Made by a program: the position numbers and the translations under genes. This document shows, piece by piece, positions 16,045 through 21,662 of a stretch of 21,662 bases of DNA; positions within the stretch are counted from its first letter, which is position 1; each line of letters begins with the position of its first letter. This stretch comes from a bacterium. Its GTDB lineage: Bacteria > Campylobacterota > Campylobacteria > Campylobacterales > Sulfurimonadaceae. Where the stretch lies: positions 1 through 21,662 of the forward strand of contig JAHJFL010000051.1 of assembly GCA_018824795.1 (NCBI GenBank), given 5' to 3'. Under the pieces are notes generated by a model. It saw nothing but the letters and a program-made list of their open reading frames with translations. It did not search any database and was not told where the DNA came from.

Positions 16045-16410
16045 ATGAAACCACTTTTAGCAAAAAATATAAATGCATTTTTAAAAAGATTCAACAGTTT
16101 TAGAGATGGAGAAATTCGCTCAATTGAAGTGATTTCTCCAACACAAATGAAAGTAACTCTAGCTGGCCAAGACGAGGGAAGAAGTTTTGACTGGATTAGT
16201 TTAGAACTTGAATTTAGTGGTGTGAATGATGCAAAACTTGTAGAAAATTCCAAACTTTCTTTCATCGATATGTATGAAGGAATAAGCATAGTCAGTCATG
16301 AGGGATCCATTGCATTTGCTGTTGGGGAACATAATAATCTGTCTCAATTAAAAAATAGTACTCTATACACAATAGGCAGCAGTGTAAAATATAAAGAGGG
16401 TGCTTTTTAA
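16045..16410 (+). CDS. Conserved-looking hypothetical protein downstream of nrdA
   Basis: 121 residues from the ATG at 16045, 4 bp after the nrdA stop; an upstream in-frame start at 16024 would overlap nrdA and looks less likely. There is no strong ribosome site, so it may rely on coupling. No signal peptide, membrane segment or cysteines. Alternating short strands (RSIEVISPTQMKVTLAGQ, SFDWISLELEFSG, ISIVSHEGSIAFAVGEH) suggest a small mostly-beta cytoplasmic protein. I do not recognise the family. Cotranscription with nrdA is likely; a role in ribonucleotide reduction is only guilt by association. Confidence 0.7.
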   Translation: MKPLLAKNINAFLKRFNSFRDGEIRSIEVISPTQMKVTLAGQDEGRSFDWISLELEFSGVNDAKLVENSKLSFIDMYEGISIVSHEGSIAFAVGEHNNLSQLKNSTLYTIGSSVKYKEGAF

Positions 16411-16419
16411 TTCAAAAGA

Positions 16420-16459
16420 AAAATGTGTTAGTAACTAAGTTAGCTCTCTAATACATTTT
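16420..16459 (+). terminator. Hairpin after the nrdA operon, probable terminator
   Basis: AAAATGTGTTAG (16420-16431) pairs with CTAATACATTTT (16448-16459) over 12 bp, one G-U, around a 16-base loop. It starts 9 bp after the stop of the 121-residue gene; the right arm ends in TTTT. A plausible end for the purB/nrdA unit. Confidence 0.4.
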
Positions 16460-16567
16460 AAAATATTTCAATTACTGCGTTTAACAAAAAAATTTCTTTT
16501 CGTCACAACATCTCTTTTTAAAATTTACAAAAACAAATCAGCCGTTTATCTAGTATAAGTAATTTAA

Positions 16568-16575
16568 GTATAAAA
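16568..16575 (+). promoter_or_regulatory. Possible -10 for trxC
   Basis: TATAAAAT, about 38 bp before the trxC ATG, in AT-rich sequence without a -35. Ribosome site AAGGAG at 16602-16607, five bases from the ATG. A second TATAA-type hexamer lies nearby at about 16554, so the exact choice is uncertain. Confidence 0.35.
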
Positions 16576-16612
16576 TTATCCTCTTAAGATACTAAAAAAT
16601 CAAGGAGAAAAA

Positions 16613-17035
16613 ATGCATGTTATTTGTCCTCACTGCTTAAGTGTCAATAATATTCCGATTAAAGATTCCTATACAAAAGCGAACTGCGGAAAATGTAAAA
16701 AATCACTTTTAGATACAAAACCGATTGAGCTAACAAACAGTAATTTTGATGAGGTTATAGTCAACAGTGACATTCCTGTTATAGTTGACTTTTGGGCCCC
16801 GTGGTGTGGACCTTGTAAAATGATGGGACCAAACTTTGAAAAGTCTGCTAAAAACTTTCCTCTCAAAACATTATTTGTAAAAGTAAATACAGAAAATGAA
16901 CAAAACCTCGGTGCAAGATTCGGCATAAGAAGTATTCCTACACTCATGATATTTAAAAATTCAAAAGAAGTTCACAGAGTTTCTGGAGCCTTGGATGAAA
17001 TGAGTTTAAATAGACTTGTCGAACAGTTTAAGTAA
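16613..17035 (+). CDS. trxC: Thioredoxin 2 (zinc-binding type)
   Basis: 140 residues. A cytoplasmic disulfide reductase with an N-terminal zinc ribbon, CPHC at 5-8 and CGKC at 25-28, followed by a thioredoxin fold with the active site WAPWCGPCK at 61-69 (C65 and C68), and cis-proline in RSIPTLM. This is the TrxC/Trx2 layout, in which the zinc motif modulates redox potential and the protein often belongs to oxidative-stress responses. It can serve as a reductant for NrdA, encoded just upstream, but it has its own promoter region (16460-16612). It converges on ppnP. Confidence 0.95.
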   Translation: MHVICPHCLSVNNIPIKDSYTKANCGKCKKSLLDTKPIELTNSNFDEVIVNSDIPVIVDFWAPWCGPCKMMGPNFEKSAKNFPLKTLFVKVNTENEQNLGARFGIRSIPTLMIFKNSKEVHRVSGALDEMSLNRLVEQFK

Positions 17036-17043
17036 AACTGTTC
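17021..17043. terminator. Hairpin at the trxC/ppnP convergence
   Basis: GAACAGTTT (17021-17029) and AAACTGTTC (17035-17043) are perfect 9-bp arms around AAGTA. The hairpin spans the trxC stop codon and lies 11 bp from the ppnP stop. No T-run on either side, so termination strength is doubtful, but it may separate the two convergent genes. Confidence 0.35.
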
Positions 17044-17053
17044 TAACAAGAAA

Positions 17054-17368
17054 TTATTTAATGTATGAACAGCAGTAGTCAGTAACACTTTTAATTTTAA
17101 TATCAAAAGCACTGTTTGCCTCAACGGTAAACGAACATGGAGTAGTCATAGATATAAAATGATCGCTTCCTGGTAATTTAAGTTCAAAATCTCCAGAGTA
17201 TATTTCCATAATCTCTTTATCTTGAGTATTAAATGTGTAATCACCTTCAAGCATAATTCCTAAAGATTTTATACTTCCGTCTTCCATCTCTATTGTTCTG
17301 CTTGTAACTTTTCCATCATAATAAACATTTGCATTTTTTACTACATTTACATTGTTAAATTTTGCCAT
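17054..17368 (-). CDS. ppnP: Pyrimidine/purine nucleoside phosphorylase PpnP (DUF1255)
   Basis: 104 residues, a single small cupin-like domain. The family (E. coli YaiE/PpnP) phosphorolyses a broad range of nucleosides to the base and ribose-1-phosphate. Recognised by SIKSLGIMLEGDYTFNTQDKEIMEIYSGDFELKLPG, which matches the family pattern VGVMVEGEYTFSTxExExMxVISGxLxVxLPG, and the C-terminal YxCxY-like end. The ATG at 17368 has AAAGG seven bases upstream. Together with the phosphorylase-like gene at 8952 it makes two candidate nucleoside-salvage genes in the window, of different folds. It is separated from ruvC by 40 bp on the same strand and may be cotranscribed with it. Confidence 0.9.
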   Translation of the reverse strand: MAKFNNVNVVKNANVYYDGKVTSRTIEMEDGSIKSLGIMLEGDYTFNTQDKEIMEIYSGDFELKLPGSDHFISMTTPCSFTVEANSAFDIKIKSVTDYCCSYIK

Positions 17369-17408
17369 TTCATCGCCTTTATTTTTTAGAAGGATTATAC
17401 CTATTTAG

Positions 17409-17891
17409 TTATTTAGAGGCACTTAATCTTACTCTTTGAGAGTGTGTTATAGCCACAGCAATCGCATCCGTAATATCTAAAGGTTTTATCTCTTTTTTTA
17501 TATTTAGCAGTTTTTTTACCATAAACGCAACCTGCTCTTTACCTGCCTTTGCTTTTCCGGTCAGTGCTTTTTTTACCTGAAGAGCAGTATACTCATGAAA
17601 AGTTCCAAATTCCTGTAAAAGTTTTAACATAATAGCCCCTCGAAATTGTGCCAGTTTTATTGTTGTGGCAGGATTATGTGCATAAAAAATATCTTCCATT
17701 GCAACTTCATGAATCTCATGTGTTTTGAAAATAATTTCCAAACCTTCAACCATTTGAGGAATTTGAAATTGTAAATCTTCTGCTTTCATTTTAATAAGTC
17801 CGGCTTCAATAAGAGAAATTTTGCCATTTTCTAAAGATATTAGAGCATAACCCATATTTCTGGTTCCTGGGTCTATTCCAAGTATTGTCAT
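17409..17891 (-). CDS. ruvC: Holliday junction resolvase RuvC
   Basis: 160 residues. A homodimeric endonuclease that cuts Holliday junctions in recombination repair with RuvAB. The RNase H-like acidic residues are present: D7 (GIDPGT), E66 (VAMEDIF), D139 and D142 ([10 protein letters not shown]). Length is standard. It is divergent from dnaA with 149 bp between them, and that interval carries the DnaA boxes; its own -10 (TATAAT, minus strand, 17920-17925) lies inside it, so replication initiation and ruvC expression may interfere. Confidence 0.96.
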   Translation of the reverse strand: MTILGIDPGTRNMGYALISLENGKISLIEAGLIKMKAEDLQFQIPQMVEGLEIIFKTHEIHEVAMEDIFYAHNPATTIKLAQFRGAIMLKLLQEFGTFHEYTALQVKKALTGKAKAGKEQVAFMVKKLLNIKKEIKPLDITDAIAVAITHSQRVRLSASK

Positions 17892-18048
17892 AATCTTCCA
17901 TTAAACGTTATTTACTGAGATTATATACCAAATAACTCTCTATTCACATAAATCACATTTAGTTATTCACATTATTTTAACCATATTTTATGTCTTTAGA
18001 GAGTATTATTCACATATAAATAACTCATTAGGCAATAACTGTGAATAT
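17892..18048. other. oriC1: oriC part 1: DnaA-box region between ruvC and dnaA
   Basis: Four TTCAC-core boxes: CTATTCACA (17940-17948), TTATTCACA (17963-17971), TTATTCACA (18006-18014) and an inverted one, TGTGAATAT (18040-18048), that covers the dnaA GTG. Between the second and third boxes is the AT-rich stretch 17972-17994. The motif AAATAACTC occurs twice (17930-17938, 18018-18026). Boxes of this form are those of Campylobacterota DnaA. Position beside dnaA makes this the best candidate for one half of the origin. Confidence 0.7.
17920..17925 (-). promoter_or_regulatory. -10 for ruvC
   Basis: TATAAT on the minus strand, with context GGTATATAATCTC. Predicted transcript start near 17913, leader about 20 nt, with GGAAG just before the ATG at 17891. 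Confidence 0.45.
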
Positions 18049-19348
18049 AGGTCAAGAAGTACTAGAAATGCTCAAACAAGAGATTACTGACATTGAATAT
18101 AATAGATATATTAAACATTTGAAATACGATGCTAAAAACTCAACGAGTGATTTAGCTATTTATTATGCACCCAATGCTTTAGTTTTAAATTGGATTAAAA
18201 ATAAATATGGAGAAAAAATTGCCCATCTTTTCGAAATAAAAAGAGATATGCGTGTAAATGTCCAAATAACCCTTGAGAGTAAAATGGATAAGGCAAAAAT
18301 TAAAGAAGTATCTAAAGTAAAAGTACAACATTCACATCTTAATCCTTCTCATACCTTTGAAAATTTTATGGTCGGCGGATCCAACCAGTTTGCTTATGCT
18401 GCTGTAAAAAGTGTAAGTGAAAAAGCAGGACAGATTTATAATCCTCTTTTTATTTACGGTGGAGTAGGTCTTGGTAAAACACACCTTATGCAAGCTGCGG
18501 GAAATGTATTTCAAAATCAGGGAAAAGTTGTTATATATACGACCGTAGAACAATTTTTAAACGATTTTGTAAGACATTTAAGAAATAAAAATATGGAAAG
18601 ATTTCAAGAAAAATATCGTAAATGTGATGTTTTGCTTATAGATGATATTCAATTTTTAAGTAATAAAGAGTCCATACAAGAAGAATTTTTTCACACCTTT
18701 GAAGCTTTAAAAGGTGAAGGAAAACAAATAATACTCACAGCAGATAAGCATCCAAAAAAAATAGCCGGTCTTGAAGCAAGACTTCAAAGCCGTTTTGAAT
18801 GGGGTCTTGTTGCCGATATTCAGCCTCCGGAGTTAGAGACAAAAATTGCTATTATTGAGAAAAAATGTGAAATAAATAAAGTAAAACTTACTAAAGATAT
18901 TATCAATTATATTGCAACAGTTATAGATAGTAATGTACGTGAAATAGAAGGTATACTCTCTAAGCTACATGCATATTCTCAGCTTATTCATGTAGATATA
19001 GATTTAGAATTTACCAAAAATATTTTAAAAGATCAAATCAAAGAAAATAGGGCAAATTTAACTCTAGATATGATTACACAAAATGTTGCGAAAGATTTAA
19101 ATATTAAACCTAGCGAAATCCGCTCAAAAAGCAGAAGTAAAAATTTAGTTTATGCAAGAAGAATTTCTATATATCTTTGCCGTGAACTCACGCAAAATAC
19201 AATGCCTCAACTTGCTCAGTATTTTGGAATGAAAGATCATACAGCAATCAGCCATACACTTAAAAAAATAGCTGAACTCATTCAAAATGATGAAGATTTT
19301 AAAGTTAAAATAGAAGAACTTACCAATAAAATAACTTCTTCAGATTAA
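18041..19348 (+). CDS. dnaA: Chromosomal replication initiator DnaA
   Basis: 435 residues. ATP-bound DnaA binds boxes at oriC, unwinds the origin and loads the helicase. Domain I about 1-80; the AAA+ domain with Walker A GGVGLGKTH (140-148) and Walker B LLIDDIQFL (198-206); domain IV DNA-binding helix-turn-helix ending with the signature MKDHTAISHTLKKI (397-410). Domain II is very short, as in Campylobacterota. The start is GTG at 18041; ATG at 18068 would drop part of domain I. Only a weak AGG lies upstream. The GTG is part of a DnaA-box core, which fits autoregulation. First of the dnaA-dnaN-gyrB block. Confidence 0.97.
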   Translation: MNIGQEVLEMLKQEITDIEYNRYIKHLKYDAKNSTSDLAIYYAPNALVLNWIKNKYGEKIAHLFEIKRDMRVNVQITLESKMDKAKIKEVSKVKVQHSHLNPSHTFENFMVGGSNQFAYAAVKSVSEKAGQIYNPLFIYGGVGLGKTHLMQAAGNVFQNQGKVVIYTTVEQFLNDFVRHLRNKNMERFQEKYRKCDVLLIDDIQFLSNKESIQEEFFHTFEALKGEGKQIILTADKHPKKIAGLEARLQSRFEWGLVADIQPPELETKIAIIEKKCEINKVKLTKDIINYIATVIDSNVREIEGILSKLHAYSQLIHVDIDLEFTKNILKDQIKENRANLTLDMITQNVAKDLNIKPSEIRSKSRSKNLVYARRISIYLCRELTQNTMPQLAQYFGMKDHTAISHTLKKIAELIQNDEDFKVKIEELTNKITSSD

Positions 19349-19527
19349 AAATTATAAAAATATTTAAAAAAAAGATATAATCATAAAAGTGAATAGATGT
19401 GAATGAGTTAAACATCTTTATGATATTCAAATAACTCTTAAAATAGGGCTTAGAGAGTGATTTTCACATAATCATTGCTCCCTACTACTACATACTAAAA
19501 ATTATATAAAATATATAGGAAATTCAT
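19349..19527. other. oriC2: oriC part 2: DnaA-box region between dnaA and dnaN
   Basis: Starts with a nearly pure A/T stretch (about 19347-19381), a likely unwinding element. It is followed by two inverted boxes, AGTGAATAG (19388-19396) and TGTGAATGA (19398-19406), and one forward box, ATTTTCACA (19460-19468). AAATAACTC occurs at 19429-19437. Boxes point inwards as in bipartite origins, where DnaA on both sides of dnaA forms a loop. The dnaN promoter (AT-rich, 19503-19516) and Shine-Dalgarno AGGA (19517-19520) share the region. Confidence 0.6.
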
Positions 19528-20595
19528 ATGAAAATGACGATTTCAAAATCAATTCTTGAAAACATACTCATAAACGCAGGACCTTTTCTAGAAAAGAAAG
19601 ATACATCTCAAATTACATCTCATGTATTTATGAGTGCAGAAGGTGCTGAACTTACAGTAAAAGCAACAGATTATGAAATAGGTTTTTTAGTAAAAACTAA
19701 AAATGTAAATATTACTGAAGAAGGAACTATTACTGCTAATGGTAAAAAATTTCTTGATATTGTCAGAATATTAAAAGATGGAGAAATCAATTTAGAAGTC
19801 AAAGGTGATATTCTTCATATTTCTCAATCACATTCAAAATTTAAATTACCAACATTTTCACATAATGAATTTCCTGAGTTTCCAAATTATGATAATAAAC
19901 CTCGTATATCCATAGATTCACATACTCTAATAGAATCACTTAAAAAAATAACTCCAGCAATAGATACTAACAATCCTAAATTTGAACTCAATGGTGCTCT
20001 TATTGAAATTAAAGAAAACAGTATTAACTTTGCTTCTACAGATACTCGTCGTTTAGCCGTAGTAAATATTGAAAATAATAGTGCAAGTGAACTTTCAATA
20101 ATTATTCCAAAAAAAGCAATTATTGAAATTCAAAAGTTATTTTTTAATAATATAGAACTTTATTATGATCAAACAAATCTCATAATTCATTCGGAACAAT
20201 ATACATTTTTTACAAAACTTATTAATGGCAAATTTCCTGAGTATTCACGAATTATTCCTAAAGAAATTGCAAATACTCTTGTATTGCCTAAAGCAATCAT
20301 GATTGATTCCATTAAGCAAATTACAACTATATCAAATGATGTAAAAATTACTTTTTTGAATGATGTTATTACTTTTGAATCTTTAAGTGATGATAATATT
20401 GAAGCTAAAACAGAAATATCACACCACACAAACTATACATCTCCATTTTCTATAGCAATTAATTCTAGATATTTATTAGACTTTTTAAACAGCATTAATA
20501 GTTCTGAATTTACAATAGGACTAAATGAAAGTAATTTACCTTTTATTTTAAAAGATAATAATTTTAAAACAGTAGTTATGCCAATTGTAATCTAA
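19528..20595 (+). CDS. dnaN: DNA polymerase III beta subunit (sliding clamp)
   Basis: 355 residues; the dimeric ring that tethers DNA polymerase III to DNA. Three repeated clamp domains at roughly 1-120, 121-240 and 241-355. Typical segments are TSHVFMSAEGAELTVKATDYEIG, ASTDTRRLAVV and NGKFPEYSRIIPKE; the C-terminus MPIVI matches the clamp-binding pocket edge (usually MPMRL). The ATG at 19528 is chosen over 19534 because AGGA lies seven bases upstream. A compact hairpin follows at 20601-20625. Confidence 0.97.
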   Translation: MKMTISKSILENILINAGPFLEKKDTSQITSHVFMSAEGAELTVKATDYEIGFLVKTKNVNITEEGTITANGKKFLDIVRILKDGEINLEVKGDILHISQSHSKFKLPTFSHNEFPEFPNYDNKPRISIDSHTLIESLKKITPAIDTNNPKFELNGALIEIKENSINFASTDTRRLAVVNIENNSASELSIIIPKKAIIEIQKLFFNNIELYYDQTNLIIHSEQYTFFTKLINGKFPEYSRIIPKEIANTLVLPKAIMIDSIKQITTISNDVKITFLNDVITFESLSDDNIEAKTEISHHTNYTSPFSIAINSRYLLDFLNSINSSEFTIGLNESNLPFILKDNNFKTVVMPIVI

Positions 20596-20600
20596 AAAAT

Positions 20601-20625
20601 TTTATACTCCAAAATGGAGTATAAA
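20601..20625 (+). terminator. Hairpin after dnaN, possible terminator
   Basis: TTTATACTCC (20601-20610) and GGAGTATAAA (20616-20625) are perfect arms around AAAAT, or 11 bp around AAA. It begins five bases after the stop and is preceded by an A-run; the trailing sequence TATCC is not T-rich. Likely a partial terminator or a processing site in the dnaN-gyrB region. Confidence 0.45.
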
Positions 20626-20784
20626 TATCCTCAAAATCTTTCCAAAAACACCTATAAAACTAACTTTTATATAATTTTAGATAAAATATCCCTAATTATG
20701 CAAAAACGCTATTTTCACGAAAAGTGAAGCTATATTGACTAAAGATAATTTTAAAAATTATCAGAGATAAAAATGGAGTGTTAA
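20626..20784 (+). promoter_or_regulatory. gyrB leader and promoter region with TTCAC hairpin
   Basis: Holds an AT-rich promoter candidate (GATAAAAT near 20683), a short hairpin TTCAC-GAAAA-GTGAA (20714-20728) that is also an inverted pair of TTCAC cores, and a perfect 9-bp-arm palindrome GATAATTTT-A-AAAATTATC (20744-20762) just before the Shine-Dalgarno GGAG (20775-20778). Confidence 0.4.
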
Positions 20785-21662
20785 ATGGAAAATTACGGTG
20801 CTAGTAATATTAAAGTCCTTAAAGGCTTAGAAGCTGTTAGAAAACGTCCAGGTATGTATATTGGTGATACTGGACATCGAGGTCTTCATCATTTAGTTTA
20901 TGAAGTCATTGATAATTCTATTGATGAGGCTATGGCTGGACATTGTGATACTATCAATGTAACTATAACAAAAGAAGGTACATGTAAAGTTAGCGACAAT
21001 GGTCGTGGTATTCCAACAGGTATGCACCCTACTGAGGGTATGTCTGCCGCAACTGTTGTATTAACAGTACTACATGCCGGTGGTAAATTTGATAAAGATA
21101 CTTATAAAGTATCTGGCGGTCTTCATGGAGTTGGTGTTTCAGTTGTAAATGCTCTTTCAAAAGATTTAAAAATGACTATTAACAGAGAAGGTGAAATATT
21201 TGAGCAAAATTTTAAAAAGGGTATACCTCAAGAAATTTTAGCTGTTACAGGAACTACAAAAAAAACTGGTACAACAATTGAATTTTCTCCAGATGAGTCA
21301 ATTTTTACAGAAACAACTACATTTGAATATGATTATCTTGCAAGAAGATTTAAAGAACTTGCTTATCTAAATCCATTTATTACTATTAATTTTAAAGATG
21401 AGCGAACAAATAAAACTGAAAAGTATCATTTTGAAGGTGGTATAGCTCAATATGTTGAAGATCTAAACAAAAAAACTGCCGTTACTGCAGTTTACTCATT
21501 TTCTGCAAAAGTAGAAGATATAGAATTTGATATTGCTCTTATGTATAACGATACCTATGAAGAAAAATTGGCATCATTTGTAAATAATATTAGAACTCCA
21601 AACGGTGGTACACACGAAGCAGGTTTTCGTGCAGGACTTACACGTGTTATTTCAAATTACAA
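20785..21662 (+). CDS. gyrB: DNA gyrase subunit B, 5' part (runs off the window)
   Basis: The first 292 codons of gyrB, open to the window end. GyrB is the ATPase subunit of gyrase, introducing negative supercoils that maintain the origin for unwinding. N-terminal GHKL ATPase motifs are visible: RKRPGMYIGDTG, EVIDNSIDEA (catalytic Glu), DNGRGIP and GGLHGVGVSVVNALS; the transducer domain begins near 220. The ATG at 20785 has GGAG six bases upstream. The C-terminal toprim and GyrA-contact regions lie outside the window. Confidence 0.97.
   Translation, partial: MENYGASNIKVLKGLEAVRKRPGMYIGDTGHRGLHHLVYEVIDNSIDEAMAGHCDTINVTITKEGTCKVSDNGRGIPTGMHPTEGMSAATVVLTVLHAGGKFDKDTYKVSGGLHGVGVSVVNALSKDLKMTINREGEIFEQNFKKGIPQEILAVTGTTKKTGTTIEFSPDESIFTETTTFEYDYLARRFKELAYLNPFITINFKDERTNKTEKYHFEGGIAQYVEDLNKKTAVTAVYSFSAKVEDIEFDIALMYNDTYEEKLASFVNNIRTPNGGTHEAGFRAGLTRVISNY

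Noticed and set aside
1..21662. Mobile elements, CRISPR arrays, tRNA and rRNA genes, defence systems
   Set aside because: Reading both strands I found no transposase, regularly spaced repeats, cloverleaf-like sequence or defence-type genes; gene content is core housekeeping.

Overview
The window looks like the replication-origin neighbourhood of a Campylobacterota (Epsilonproteobacteria) chromosome, most likely a Sulfurimonas-like organism. The evidence is the AT-rich base composition, the ruvC / dnaA / dnaN / gyrB block, a class Ia NrdA with the roughly 50-residue insertion I know from Helicobacter-type enzymes, an RNase J with a long basic N-terminal tail, and a flagellar FliI. Genus is an inference from gene content; no rRNA is present. 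I found no mobile elements, CRISPR, tRNA or rRNA.

Layout. (1) 74-397: a small exported protein resembling a cytochrome c but lacking a heme motif. (2) 527-2665: a 712-residue beta-propeller plus helical-repeat protein of unknown function, ending 2 bp from a convergent minus-strand cluster. (3) 7360-2668, minus strand: rsmA - rnj (overlapping 35 bp) - folE - fliI, tightly packed and probably one operon joining rRNA maturation, RNA decay, folate/pterin synthesis and flagellar export. (4) 7951-7487, minus: a DUF420 membrane protein. (5) 8191-10680, plus: hisF - nucleoside-phosphorylase-like gene - rlmN - a 31-residue membrane protein, in a tight operon behind a structured leader. (6) 10681-11190: a 510-bp AT-rich gene-poor region with DnaA-box-like sequences and a 40-bp palindrome centred on a parS-like sequence. 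(7) 12102-11191, minus: an RluA-family pseudouridine synthase whose coding sequence carries a perfect 16-bp parS match. (8) 12203-16410, plus: purB, a 30-residue ORF overlapping the start of nrdA, nrdA, and an orphan 121-residue gene. (9) 16613-17035 trxC, convergent with ppnP (17368-17054) and ruvC (17891-17409). (10) 17892-19527: dnaA with TTCAC-core DnaA boxes on both sides, a likely bipartite oriC. (11) dnaN and the 5' part of gyrB, which runs off the window.

Most genes are housekeeping. The less ordinary content lies in the non-coding and very short elements: a parS pair about 6.6 kb from dnaA, a DnaA-box group beside it, near-identical repeats flanking dnaA, a dnaA start codon inside a DnaA box, two translationally coupled micro-proteins, and a three-hairpin hisF leader. 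Together these suggest that the 10.8-19.5 kb interval holds both the initiation (DnaA/oriC) and the segregation (ParB/parS) cis-elements of the chromosome.
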